Assembly: GCA_947642745.1 (NCBI GenBank)
Contig: CANRTU010000001.1
Location: 1 to 64,000, forward strand
DNA: 64,000 bases
Origin: an uncultured Eubacterium sp.
GTDB taxonomy: Bacteria; Bacillota; Clostridia; Lachnospirales; Lachnospiraceae
Direction: 5' to 3'
Every line of letters begins with the position of its first letter. Position 1 is the stretch's first letter. The position numbers and the translations under genes are program-made. The notes beneath the pieces are model-generated. The model saw only the letters and a list, made by a program, of their open reading frames with translations. It did no database searches and was not told the origin of the DNA. This document shows positions 1 to 10,014 of the stretch, one piece after another.

Positions 1-61
1 AAAAGAATAAGCCTGTAAGCTGTTTTTCTTGCTTACAAACTTATTATACGAGGAAGTATTT

Positions 62-802
62 ATGAGAAAAAAAAAGAAACCGTTTTCCATGCTCCTGGAA
101 GATCTGCGCAGGGACCTGGAAACATTCAGATCTCTCCGTGGCGGAGCCAGAATACAGTTTGTATGGGATTATTACCGGTGGCGCATCCTTGCCTGTCTCT
201 TCGCCATTATAACGGTCTGTACATTCGCCCATATGTTCTGGGAAGGCCAGCGGCCCTGCCGGCTCCGGGTATGCGTCGTATTAAACACGGAAGATGACTG
301 CGGCCAGTGGTTTGACGCATTTACAGAAAAGCTGCAGAAAGACGGAAAACCGGGTCTTGTGGATATCAACCAGGACCAGCCCTTTGATTACGATAACCAG
401 TATTACTATGTCCAGGAACTGGAGGTCATGACCACTGTTTCCTCCGGACGTATGGACGTGGCCATCTGCGGGGAAGATATGTACAGTTATCTGCTGGCCC
501 TGAACGCCTGCCTGCCCCTGGACCAGTCGCTTTCTGAAGATCTTTCGAATGCGCTGTCACAGCAGGGAAGGCTTGTATATGATACCGCAAATCTTAAATT
601 AGATAAAAACGGACAGGTAAACCCCGCAGACGGCATCGACGGTTTTTATGCCGCTGACCTGACGGGAACAGCGTTTGAACAGACTTATAACCAGACGGAA
701 CAGGCGGACGAGCCGCTCTATGCCGTTGTGATTTCCAATACCAGTCACCTGGAAGACAGCGAGGCGCTGCTTTGGGAGCTGCTGGAACTTTCAGACAACT
801 AA
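62..802 (+). CDS. Hypothetical membrane-anchored protein (one N-terminal TM segment)
   Basis: ORF 29..802; internal ATG at 62 (MRKKKKPFSMLLEDL) is the likelier start; hydrophobic ILACLFAIITVCTFAHMF segment. Confidence 0.6.
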   Translation: MRKKKKPFSMLLEDLRRDLETFRSLRGGARIQFVWDYYRWRILACLFAIITVCTFAHMFWEGQRPCRLRVCVVLNTEDDCGQWFDAFTEKLQKDGKPGLVDINQDQPFDYDNQYYYVQELEVMTTVSSGRMDVAICGEDMYSYLLALNACLPLDQSLSEDLSNALSQQGRLVYDTANLKLDKNGQVNPADGIDGFYAADLTGTAFEQTYNQTEQADEPLYAVVISNTSHLEDSEALLWELLELSDN

Positions 803-832
803 TAATGTAAAAAAGACAATTTTTCCTATTAT

Positions 833-962
833 AAAAAGTATCCGGCTTTGCCGGATACGCCGCCTGCGGCGGGCTGCCCCCGGCAGCATTTTCTTTTCCG
901 GCGCATGGCGATCCTGCCCGGAGGGCTTTTATCTTACAGGGCGATCTTTCCTGTAAAATAAA
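833..962 (+). repeat. Family A interspersed palindromic repeat, long copy
   Basis: aaaaagtatccggctttgccggatacgccgcctgcggcgggctgcccccggcagcattttcttttccggcgcatggcgatcctgcccggagggcttttat; lies between convergent gene ends; near-identical to 34507..34633. Confidence 0.85.
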
Positions 963-1014
963 AAGAGCGCTCTGGCCGCCGCACAAGGCCTGCCAGGCGC
1001 TTACTGTTTTTTGT

Positions 1015-1992
1015 TCATGTGGATTCCCGCTCGACCAGATATACCGGCATCACCGTTCTGCGTGGCACCATTTTTCCGGCAATGGAATCGCTTAGCAGAT
1101 TAAGGGCTATCTCCGCCATCTCTTCCACCGGCTGGTGTATGGACGTCAGCTGCGGCGTGGTCAGTACCGCAACATTCACATCATCAAAACCGATAATTTT
1201 CATCTGCTCCGGCACCGCAATCTGCAGTTTGCGGCATACCTGCAGCGTCTGTGCCGCAATTACGTCGCTATTGGCAAAGATTCCGTCCGTTTCCGGATTT
1301 TCCCGCAGCACCCGCTCCAGTTTCTCACCGTAATGCATACTGGAATATTCACTGTGATCTGTCAGCACTTCCACAAAAGGGATATTCTCCCGTTCGCATA
1401 CTTCCCGGAATCCTTCTGTACGCAGATCCGCCGGCATGGAAAATATACCGATATTTCCCACATGCAGCAGATTCTTACAGCCGCACGCAATCAGTTTTTC
1501 AGCAGCCAGCGCCCCGCCCTGCCTGTTATCGCATTCTACCGATGCGGTTCCGTTATCCAGAAAACGTTCGATTGTAATGACCGGAATATCTATACCATCA
1601 AAAACCTCCAGTGCTACAGAACCACTGCATAGCACAATACCCGCCACATTATTATTGATACACATTTTAATATATTCTTCTTCTCTTTCATGTGTACACT
1701 GCGAATTACTCAGCAGAACCTTATAACCCTTTCCATAAGCCTGGGCTTCCAGGCAGCTGATCATTTTTCCAAAGTATGGATGATAAATATGCGGAACAAT
1801 CAGCCCGATCGTATTTGTGCTTTTGTTATGGAGGGACCTTGCCGCCTCATTCGGCTGATAGTTTAACTTTTTCATGGCATCATCTACCTTTTTGCGTGCA
1901 TTATCGCTGATGTAGCCACGGTTATTTAACACTCTGGATACCGTGCTGGTAGTCAGTCCAGCTTCCTTTGCGACATCCTTTAAGGTTGCCAT
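1015..1992 (-). CDS. LacI family transcriptional regulator
   Basis: N-term MATLKDVAKEAGLTTSTVSRVLNNRGYIS HTH plus periplasmic-binding-like domain. Confidence 0.95.
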   Translation of the reverse strand: MATLKDVAKEAGLTTSTVSRVLNNRGYISDNARKKVDDAMKKLNYQPNEAARSLHNKSTNTIGLIVPHIYHPYFGKMISCLEAQAYGKGYKVLLSNSQCTHEREEEYIKMCINNNVAGIVLCSGSVALEVFDGIDIPVITIERFLDNGTASVECDNRQGGALAAEKLIACGCKNLLHVGNIGIFSMPADLRTEGFREVCERENIPFVEVLTDHSEYSSMHYGEKLERVLRENPETDGIFANSDVIAAQTLQVCRKLQIAVPEQMKIIGFDDVNVAVLTTPQLTSIHQPVEEMAEIALNLLSDSIAGKMVPRRTVMPVYLVEREST

Positions 1993-2213
1993 TTAACTTT
2001 TCCCCATTTCTTTCTATTGATTTTACAACTGTTACCTTCTTTTGTTTGTTTTTTTCAGCTTTTACATTTTCTTTTCAGACGATCCAGAACTTTTGTTCAC
2101 AAAATCTGTAACGTCAGTTGACACTTAACCGGACATTGTTATACCCGACAGGGACTGGCATACCCTATCGGGCATAACCGCAATGCCCCGGCCCATGGCC
2201 GCCGGATTGCAAA

Positions 2214-3179
2214 TTATGATACAGAAGTAAGAAACTTCTCTACTTCTTCTTTTTGTGGCATTACCCGCAGCGCTCCTTTGCGTGTCGTTATAATAGAAGC
2301 GGCCGCATTGGCGAAAGCCAGCATTTCTTTTAATTCCTCCTGCGTATATTCCCTCCATCCATGCTCCAGCACATAATGGAGGATACATGCGCAGAACGTA
2401 TCTCCGGCTCCGGTGGTTTCTATCGTGTGTTCCTGTACGAATCCGGACTGCTGTACACAGGCGTCCTTCGTATAAGCCCGGCTGCCTTCTTTTCCCATGG
2501 ATAAGAGAATCAGCGGAATGTTATATTCCTGCTGCAGCTTTCTGATCCCGGCGTCAAAATCCTGCTCTCCGGTAAACCACTGGATCTCATTATCTGATAT
2601 TTTTAAAATCTGGCAGTGGGCCATACCGTAAGCCACCTGCTCCTTCGCCTGTTCCAGGGATTCCCACAACGGTTCCCGCAGATTCGGGTCAAAGGAACAT
2701 ACCGCTCCTGCTTCTTCCGCCAGGGCAATGGCCTTGTAAGTGGCTTTGCGGCAGGTCTCATGGGTCATGGACAGTGTGCCAAAATGAAAGATCCGGCTGT
2801 CTTTAATCAGTTCTTCATCCAGGTCCGTTTCCGAGAGCATCATATCCGCTCCCGGATTTCTATAAAACGAAAACTCCCGGTCTCCATCCGGCTGTGTATG
2901 TACAAAAGCGAGCGTGGTATGCACTGCCTGGTCTTTTTTCAGGCCTGAGGTGTGGATACCCACTTCCCGGACCGCCTGTTCGAGCTGTGCGCCGAACATA
3001 TCATTCCCGACTTTGCCAATAAACGCACTCTGATGACCCAGTCTGCACAGCATTGCCAGCACATTGCACGGCGCTCCGCCGGGATTTGCCTCAAGGATGG
3101 GATTTCCCTGCCCGCTGGTGCCATTTTCTGTAAAATCAATCAGTAATTCCCCTAAAGCTGTAACATCATATCTGCTCAT
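2214..3179 (-). CDS. PfkB family carbohydrate kinase (fructokinase-like)
   Basis: ELLIDF..., NPGGAPCNVL, TTGAGDTFCACIL motifs. Confidence 0.93.
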   Translation of the reverse strand: MSRYDVTALGELLIDFTENGTSGQGNPILEANPGGAPCNVLAMLCRLGHQSAFIGKVGNDMFGAQLEQAVREVGIHTSGLKKDQAVHTTLAFVHTQPDGDREFSFYRNPGADMMLSETDLDEELIKDSRIFHFGTLSMTHETCRKATYKAIALAEEAGAVCSFDPNLREPLWESLEQAKEQVAYGMAHCQILKISDNEIQWFTGEQDFDAGIRKLQQEYNIPLILLSMGKEGSRAYTKDACVQQSGFVQEHTIETTGAGDTFCACILHYVLEHGWREYTQEELKEMLAFANAAASIITTRKGALRVMPQKEEVEKFLTSVS

Positions 3180-3478
3180 TTTAAATCCTCCTCATCTGAC
3201 CCACGGTATATCAATCGTTTGTCATTATGTTACTACTTACGAGTCTAACACACTTTTATAAAATTGACTATATCATATGTCAATTTTATAAATTATTTAC
3301 ATACTTTTTGTTCCTGTTCATGAAAGGGTATGCCATACCGGCAGGCTCCATGGGCCGGACGATACCGGACCCGGTTATGGATATCCGCTCTTTAAAAGCA
3401 CAAAGTGCGGATGATGGATGTTTCAGATACGCTCCGGCTAAAATAAATTTCCCGGAATAAAGATAATAAAAATATAAA

Positions 3479-3639
3479 TATCCTGCCCGGTAAAGCAAAA
3501 CATGCCTGGTATATGTCCTGCGTCCAGCACTATTATCCACAAAACATATACCAGTAAATACTTACCACGCCCGAAAAGGAGATTTTGGAAGAGTTATGCC
3601 CAGACGGGTATTGCATGCCCTGCTTTACCGGGCAGGATA
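3479..3639. repeat. 161-bp inverted-repeat element (MITE-like) with a nested hairpin
   Basis: TATCCTGCCCGGTAAAGCA (3479-3497) inverted at 3621-3639; inner CTGGTATATGT/ACATATACCAG at 3506-3516/3544-3554. Confidence 0.7.
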
Positions 3640-3688
3640 AAACTATGTACTATAAAACAATATGCTATAAAGCTCTGCGCTTTATAAA

Positions 3689-4531
3689 CTATTTAACCGC
3701 TCCATTTACCACACCGTTTAAGATCTGTTTCTGGCAGACGATATAGAATACCAGAATCGGCAGCAGCGCCAGCAGATAGGACGCAAACGCCAGGTTGTAA
3801 TTCGTACCGAACTGTGTCTGGAATGTCATCTGTGCCAGCGGAAGTGTGTTAATACCACTGCCTGACATAATAACTAACGGAGTCATGACGTCGTTCCATA
3901 CGCTTAACGCTGTAATAACCGCTGCGGTAGCGTGCATTGGCTTCATAATCGGAAAAATGATTTTCCAGTATGTGGTCCATGTAGTAGCGCCGTCAATACG
4001 TGCCGCTTCTTCCAGCGCCAGCGGGATATTGGTCAGATATCCGGAATAAAGCATCAGGTTCATCGGCATATAAAATACTACGTAACAGAGAATAACACCT
4101 ACGATATTGGCAATTCCCATCTGTGCGGTCTGTTTTACCAGAGGCATCATCAGAATCGCAAACGGTACAAACATACCGCTGACAATATACAGGTATACGA
4201 AATTATAAAATTTACTCTTTGCCTTACTTCTGCCCACCGCATAACCGATCATGGAATGGAGCACGATGGAAAGTACTACGGTTACGCCGGAAATCAGGAT
4301 ACTGTTACGCAGGGAATTCCAGAAATCCGTAACCCTCATGGCTTCCGCAAAGTTGGCAAGGCTCCAGTGTTTTGGCAGGGAAAGGATGCCGGAAACCGTA
4401 GTGCTCATTTCCGACGGCTGTTTGAACGCAATGACTATCGTTAAATATAACGGAAACGCCACCGTGATCAGTCCCAGAAACAGAAGGATTGTCACCGGCC
4501 AGTTGACCTTTTCGTTTACATTTTCTTTCAT
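3689..4531 (-). CDS. Carbohydrate ABC transporter permease (MalG-like)
   Basis: EEAARIDGATTWTTYWKIIFPIMKP EAA motif, multiple TM segments. Confidence 0.95.
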   Translation of the reverse strand: MKENVNEKVNWPVTILLFLGLITVAFPLYLTIVIAFKQPSEMSTTVSGILSLPKHWSLANFAEAMRVTDFWNSLRNSILISGVTVVLSIVLHSMIGYAVGRSKAKSKFYNFVYLYIVSGMFVPFAILMMPLVKQTAQMGIANIVGVILCYVVFYMPMNLMLYSGYLTNIPLALEEAARIDGATTWTTYWKIIFPIMKPMHATAAVITALSVWNDVMTPLVIMSGSGINTLPLAQMTFQTQFGTNYNLAFASYLLALLPILVFYIVCQKQILNGVVNGAVK

Positions 4532-5397
4532 TATAACTGTTCCTCCTTTTTACTGGTAATAGTAAGCTGCGTAACTGAGAACACAACAATAATTACAAAG
4601 AACAATACAGCATTGGCGCTCTGGAAACCAAACTGTCCGCCGGACATACCATTATTATAAATCAGGTAGGAAATAGATTCCGTACTCTGCGCCGGACCAC
4701 CTTTTGTCAACGCCATGATCTGGTCGAATACCATCAGGAAGTTTTTCACACACAGTACCATGTTGATACTGAAAAACGGAATGATTAACGGGAACGTAAG
4801 ATGTTTAAACTGGGCCCATCCGGTTGCCCCGTCAATGGAACCTGCCTCGTAGACGTCTTCCGGCACGGTCTGGAGACCCGAAATGTATATGATGGTATTC
4901 ATGGCAATCGCCTGCCAGGCACATACGATCATAATACCGAACCAGGCCCATTTCTCACTGGCCAGAATACTGGTAGCCTGCCCGCCCATCATATTGATCA
5001 GCGCCGGTACAATATATGTAAAGAAATAGTTAAAGATATAGCCAACTACCAGTGCGCCCAGAATGTTCGGCACAAAATACAGGCCTCTTAATGTGCTTTT
5101 GAATTTAATCTTACTGTTTAATCCCAGCGCAAGGATCAGGCTGATCACGTTAACTACAACAGTTGTTACAAGCGCCAGTTTGATTGTAAACAGATAGGAT
5201 TTTCCTACACGGCCGTCTGTAAACAGATCCGCATAGTTTCGCAGTCCCACCCAGTCATAATCGCCATAACCACGGAAATTGGTAAAACTGAACATAAAAC
5301 CTTTGATCAAAGGCAGCGTATTAAATACAAAGAACAAAATCAGAATCGGTATTGTCATCAGCGCATATGTCCGCTGTTTGTCATTCATATTTTTCAT
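4531..5397 (-). CDS. Sugar ABC transporter permease (MalF-like)
   Basis: EAGSIDGATGWAQFKHLTFPLI EAA-like loop; adjacent to the second permease. Confidence 0.95.
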   Translation of the reverse strand: MKNMNDKQRTYALMTIPILILFFVFNTLPLIKGFMFSFTNFRGYGDYDWVGLRNYADLFTDGRVGKSYLFTIKLALVTTVVVNVISLILALGLNSKIKFKSTLRGLYFVPNILGALVVGYIFNYFFTYIVPALINMMGGQATSILASEKWAWFGIMIVCAWQAIAMNTIIYISGLQTVPEDVYEAGSIDGATGWAQFKHLTFPLIIPFFSINMVLCVKNFLMVFDQIMALTKGGPAQSTESISYLIYNNGMSGGQFGFQSANAVLFFVIIVVFSVTQLTITSKKEEQL

Positions 5398-5423
5398 CTC
5401 TCTTATCCTCTCCTTTCCGGCTG

Positions 5424-6701
5424 TTACTGTTTCGCCGCATATTCTTCCACCATGCGGATGATATCCCTGTTATACCGCTTCCAGTCTTTGTCAAATTTGG
5501 CCAGAAACGCATCCACATCCTGTTTGATTAAGAATGTCTGGATCTGTGCGTCCACTGCCATTTCTGATGGATAATAGTGATCCTGGTAATCCGTCATGTT
5601 TCCTTCTTTTATGTAACTGGTCATACCGTCCAGATTGTCAGCCAGCTTAAAATCGCCGCTCTTGCATGGCACCGCTTTCTGGTCGTCCAGGTACATCTGT
5701 ACATTTTCATCCTGCAGCAGGAAATCCAGTACTTCATAGGCCGCTTCTTTCTGTGCGCAGTCCTCTGTCACGCAAAACTGCAGGTCCACGCCGGAGTTTA
5801 ATGTATTCTGATCTGCGCTGTCTGCTCCAGGCATTACAAAAGAGTCGATATCCATATCCGGATTGGCTGATTTGATCTGCGGCACAGCGTAGCTTCCGAT
5901 GGCATACATGGCGGATTCCCCGTTTGCGAATGCGGTACACGCATCGTTGTAGCTGTAGGCAAATGGTCCTTCTTCACCGTATTTGATAAGCTCCAGCATC
6001 TTTTCCGCAACGCCCCTGTAATTGTCTGTAAATGTGGTCTCTCCACGGTTTACCTGCTGGCATACGTCTGACGGCGCAAGATCCACGGCCAGTGAGTTCC
6101 ATGGCGCAAGACAGGTCCAGGTATCTTTAAATCCAAAGTAAAACGGCAGAATTCCCTCAGACTGGATGTCTTCACACAGCTGCGTCAGTTCATCCCAGGT
6201 CGCAGGAATTTCCCATCCATGCTCCTGAAACATGGCCCGGTTGTACAGTATGCCCGCAGCATTTGCCACATACGGCACGCCGTAGGTTCCGTCCACCGGC
6301 ACAAATTCCAGCGCCTCAAGAATGTCCACATACCCCGGATTGATATCCGCAAGGCCTGCGTAATCTGAAACGTCCGCCAGAATATTGGAATCAATAAAAT
6401 AAGAATAATTAATGTCCCCACCGATTCCAATTATGTCCGGATAATCCTCACGCACAAACCTGGTCTTTAAAATTGTCATTGCATCATTTGGTGAGTCAAT
6501 GGTCAGATGAATATCGTCGTGGGTGCTGTTGAACTTTTCTTCCAGCTGCTCGAACACTTCTACTGCCTCCGGCTTATACTGTACCAGCTCAATTTCAATC
6601 TTTCCGGTGTCTTTTTCACCACAGCCGGACAGAACTGCCGCTGCCGGCAGCGCCGTGACAGCCGCCAGAAGAAATCCTGGCATTTTCCTCCTTTTTTTCA
6701 T
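5424..6701 (-). CDS. Extracellular sugar-binding lipoprotein, ABC transporter
   Basis: Signal with lipobox AAVLSGCGEK; family 1 solute-binding features; next to permeases. Confidence 0.93.
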   Translation of the reverse strand: MKKRRKMPGFLLAAVTALPAAAVLSGCGEKDTGKIEIELVQYKPEAVEVFEQLEEKFNSTHDDIHLTIDSPNDAMTILKTRFVREDYPDIIGIGGDINYSYFIDSNILADVSDYAGLADINPGYVDILEALEFVPVDGTYGVPYVANAAGILYNRAMFQEHGWEIPATWDELTQLCEDIQSEGILPFYFGFKDTWTCLAPWNSLAVDLAPSDVCQQVNRGETTFTDNYRGVAEKMLELIKYGEEGPFAYSYNDACTAFANGESAMYAIGSYAVPQIKSANPDMDIDSFVMPGADSADQNTLNSGVDLQFCVTEDCAQKEAAYEVLDFLLQDENVQMYLDDQKAVPCKSGDFKLADNLDGMTSYIKEGNMTDYQDHYYPSEMAVDAQIQTFLIKQDVDAFLAKFDKDWKRYNRDIIRMVEEYAAKQ

Positions 6702-6764
6702 CCCATTCTGCTCCTTTCTTCATTCGATAAATACTTATCGTTAACTTGTAATATGATTATAACA

Positions 6765-6859
6765 TTGCAAAATGCTAGTTTAAATAGCACGTTTTTTCTT
6801 GTTTTATGCCATTATGCCGCTTTTTTGCCATATTTAAAAAGTCATATAGCATTTTGGCA
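6765..6859. promoter_or_regulatory. Inverted repeat TGC(C)AAAATGCTA in the divergent SBP/AraC intergenic region
   Basis: tgcaaaatgcta at 6765-6776 and tagcattttggca at 6847-6859. Confidence 0.5.
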
Positions 6860-6970
6860 TATCTTCGTGTATACTATCAGGGAATCCATGTACTATTTTT
6901 GTTTATCGTGCGGACCTGGCAAATATTCAGACGCACCAGAACCGGGGAGTGATTGATTTGATAGAAATGA

Positions 6971-7831
6971 GTGATGAAAATGGATGATTTTTTATTTTCC
7001 ATATTTCCTAATGAGAATTTTGTAGATCTGAACATGTACCAGTACGGCTGGCAGCGCTGTACCCCGTCTCATTCCTACGGGCCCGCCACCAGGACCCATT
7101 ACCTGTTTCATTTTGTCTTATCCGGTACAGGCACGCTATACGCTGATGACTGTTCCGGACACACCAGCATTCACCAGATAAAAAGCGGGCAGGGATTTCT
7201 GATTTTTCCAAACCAGATAACCACATATATCGCTGACAAAAAACTACCCTGGGAGTATATCTGGATAGAATTTGACGGGCTGCGGGTCAAAGAAATCATG
7301 GAGATTGCGGGCCTTTCTCCTGATATGCCTATCTACCGCACCCATTCCCACGACCTTAGGGATGCCATGAAACAGGAAATGTTTTACATTGTTCAGCATC
7401 CGGATATGTCCGCTTTTCACCTGATCGGGCATCTGTATCTGTTTCTGGATGCTTTTTTGAATTCCATTGCTTCCAGAAAAGTACAAAAAAGCGGCACCAT
7501 CAAAGATTTTCACATCCGGGAGGCGCTTGTATTTATTGAAAGGAACTTTCAGAATGACATCTCTGTGGAAGATATCGCAGACAACTGTGGATTAAACCGC
7601 AGCTATTTCGGAAAGATTTTCCGGGAATATATCGGAAGAACCCCCCAGGCATTTCTGTTAAACTACCGCATGACGAAAGCGGCGGAACTGCTGAAACTGA
7701 CGGTTCTGCCTGTAGGAGATATCAGCAAGGCGGTAGGATATGACAATCCCCTGCATTTTTCAAGAGCGTTTAAAAACGTGTACGGAGTTTCGCCAAGAGG
7801 ATGGCGCAATGAGAATCAGATTCAGGTGTAA
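6971..7831 (+). CDS. AraC family transcriptional regulator
   Basis: C-term ISVEDIADNCGLNRSYFGKIFREYIGRTPQAFLLNYRMTKAAELL double HTH; N-term cupin-like sensor. Confidence 0.95.
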   Translation: MMKMDDFLFSIFPNENFVDLNMYQYGWQRCTPSHSYGPATRTHYLFHFVLSGTGTLYADDCSGHTSIHQIKSGQGFLIFPNQITTYIADKKLPWEYIWIEFDGLRVKEIMEIAGLSPDMPIYRTHSHDLRDAMKQEMFYIVQHPDMSAFHLIGHLYLFLDAFLNSIASRKVQKSGTIKDFHIREALVFIERNFQNDISVEDIADNCGLNRSYFGKIFREYIGRTPQAFLLNYRMTKAAELLKLTVLPVGDISKAVGYDNPLHFSRAFKNVYGVSPRGWRNENQIQV

Positions 7832-7908
7832 GCTGCCTTTGCGGGCAACCGCCAGGAACACCGGTTTCCACGGACTGGAGATGAGAACGACATAACAGGG
7901 GCGGATAA

Positions 7909-7960
7909 TAAAAAGTATCCGGCATAGCCGGATACTCCGCCTGCGGCGGCTCTTTTTTAA
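7909..7960 (+). repeat. Family A repeat, short copy
   Basis: aaaaagtatccggcatagccggatactccgcctgcggcggctctttttt; also looks like an intrinsic terminator. Confidence 0.8.
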
Positions 7961-7975
7961 TTCGCCTTTCTTAGA

Positions 7976-8330
7976 TATAAGGGACGCCGTGCGCTTTGAT
8001 ATCTTTTAACAGCGAATCGTCACATTCCTGCCGTATCCGGTAATCAGCGCCAGGGGTTCATCCTTTTGCCAGCAGATAATGTTCCCCGTCATCCTGTTCC
8101 GCAAAAATATCTATGTCACTGACCGGGGAAAATAGCGATGTCACACTGCTGTCAAAAACTATAATCCGCTTCACCGCCGGGATATCAAAAGCATTACGGA
8201 CGATCCTGGCAACTGATGTCCGGGCAGCCGGAAATATTCAATTCTGGTTCAGAAAATGATCTTCTGTCACTATGTTCCTCATGATATTTCCTTTGGGATA
8301 CCAGCTGTCATTGATCAGACGTGGCACATT
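7976..8330 (-). pseudogene. Decayed ORF, possibly the C-terminus of a BspA-type leucine-rich-repeat protein
   Basis: Minus-strand reading ...VARIVRNAFDIPAVKRIIVFDSSVTSLFSPVSDIDIFAEQDDGEHYLLAKG*TPGADYRIRQECDDSLLKDIKAHGVPYI* with in-frame stops. Confidence 0.35.
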
Positions 8331-8493
8331 ATCTTATTTTGAAGCGTTTACTGTTGTTATTTTAACATACATACTGCGGAGAGGCAGACACTATTATGAG
8401 CCTGCTGCGTGTATCCCGAAAACGGTCAGATCCCATTATCAGGCTGACGCATGATTGTATGAGAAGACAGAATGTAATGTATATCAGATATAA

Positions 8494-9159
8494 TTACAGT
8501 TTTACCAGTGGTTTATTCAGATATCGTTTCTCGCCAGCCAGCATTACCCCGGCTGTTCTTATAAAAATCCTCATATCCAGCCAGAGACTGAAATGCTCCG
8601 TATAATACACGTCCAGCCTGTACCGGCTGGCCAGTGACAGATAAATATTCCCGCTTACCTGCGCCAGTCCTGTCATACCCGGAAGCATACGCAGACGCTT
8701 CGCTATTTCCCTGTCGTAATCCACAAGTGACTCCATGCGTTCAGGTCTTGGTCCTGCCAGGCTCATATCGCCACACAATACATTCAGAAGTTGTGGTATC
8801 TCATCAATTTTACTCCTTCTCAGAATTCTGCCTACAGCGGTAACCCGTGGGTCGCCCGGCATGACTTCTTTCCCCTTTATCATTTTTCCGGAACCTTCGT
8901 ACATTGTCCGGAATTTAAGAATTTTAAATGGCTTTGCGCCATATCCTGGCCGCTCCTGGACAAAAAATACCGGGCCCGGGGATGTCAGCCTGACTGCCAG
9001 GGCTGCCAGACACCACAAAGGCAGAAACAGTACAAGAATTGCCAGGGAGACAGACACGTCAAACATTCGTTTTATGGCAAGCTGTATTTTGAGCCGCTTT
9101 GGTATCCCGGCCGTCCCTTCTTTCTTCTTTTGATTTACTCTCCGTCCCATTATTTTCAC
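8494..9159 (-). CDS. Undecaprenyl-phosphate sugar-phosphate transferase (priming sugar transferase)
   Basis: KRMFDVSVSLAILV..., KFRTMY, SKIDEIPQLLNVLCGDMSLAGPRPE. Confidence 0.95.
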   Translation of the reverse strand: MKIMGRRVNQKKKEGTAGIPKRLKIQLAIKRMFDVSVSLAILVLFLPLWCLAALAVRLTSPGPVFFVQERPGYGAKPFKILKFRTMYEGSGKMIKGKEVMPGDPRVTAVGRILRRSKIDEIPQLLNVLCGDMSLAGPRPERMESLVDYDREIAKRLRMLPGMTGLAQVSGNIYLSLASRYRLDVYYTEHFSLWLDMRIFIRTAGVMLAGEKRYLNKPLVKL

Positions 9160-10003
9160 CCTGTTCTATATGATATTCTACTGGTACCAGATATCCGTCC
9201 CTGCAGCGAAAGGAAATGTTTCCCTGTGGCGTATCTGATATTTTTGCTTTCCAGATGACAATCCGTATCCCATCCTTTTCATAAAAAGCTCCGGGATACG
9301 GATGAGTAACCGCACGGACAAGCCGCTCTGCGAAAGCCACTGTCATATCCGCTTTCAGCCTGCCGTCCTCCGGTCGCCTGGCCGGCCATTCTGTAGCGGT
9401 ATCGTCATCCTGCTTTGTCATTACAAGTGTATCATTTACCAGATCCTGCCAATACTTTCCGATCAGCTTTCTGTGTGCCTCTTCCACGGCGCTGTACAGC
9501 TCTGTGGCCGTAATATCCGGCCGCAGCGGTATAACTTCCTGACCAAGTATGTCTCCGGTATCCACACCGTCATCCAGCCGGAACATGGTAACCCCGGTCT
9601 TGTCCAGTCCCTTCAGAATCGCCCAGGGAACCGGAGCCCTGCCCCGTCCCACGGGAAGCAGTGTGGGATGCATCCCGATACAGCCCCTGCCGGGGGCGCA
9701 TAGCAGTTCCTTTTTTACAATCTGGGACCATCCGATAATAAACAGCCAGTCTATTTCGTATTTTTCTACTGTTTCCACAACTATATGCTCATTTACACTG
9801 TTTACTTTCAACAGTGGAATCCTGTGGGCTGCGGCAGTCTCATCCAGATATATACGGCCGGACTTGTTTTTTGCAAGCCCGTCTTTAAGCGTCACAAAAA
9901 ACTCAAATCTGCCTCCTGCTTCATACACTTTTTCAATTACGCCAAGTCCCAGCCGGACACAGGTAATAAATGCAAATTTCATCTTAATACTAGCTCCATA
10001 CAA
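9059..10003 (-). CDS. Formyltransferase, probably acting on a sugar amine
   Basis: GCIGMHPTLLPVGRGRAPVPWAILKG...DDGVDTGDIL; sits in a polysaccharide operon. Confidence 0.85.
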   Translation of the reverse strand: MYGASIKMKFAFITCVRLGLGVIEKVYEAGGRFEFFVTLKDGLAKNKSGRIYLDETAAAHRIPLLKVNSVNEHIVVETVEKYEIDWLFIIGWSQIVKKELLCAPGRGCIGMHPTLLPVGRGRAPVPWAILKGLDKTGVTMFRLDDGVDTGDILGQEVIPLRPDITATELYSAVEEAHRKLIGKYWQDLVNDTLVMTKQDDDTATEWPARRPEDGRLKADMTVAFAERLVRAVTHPYPGAFYEKDGIRIVIWKAKISDTPQGNISFRCRDGYLVPVEYHIEQGENNGTESKSKEERRDGRDTKAAQNTACHKTNV

Positions 10004-10014
10004 TCAATAACTGG

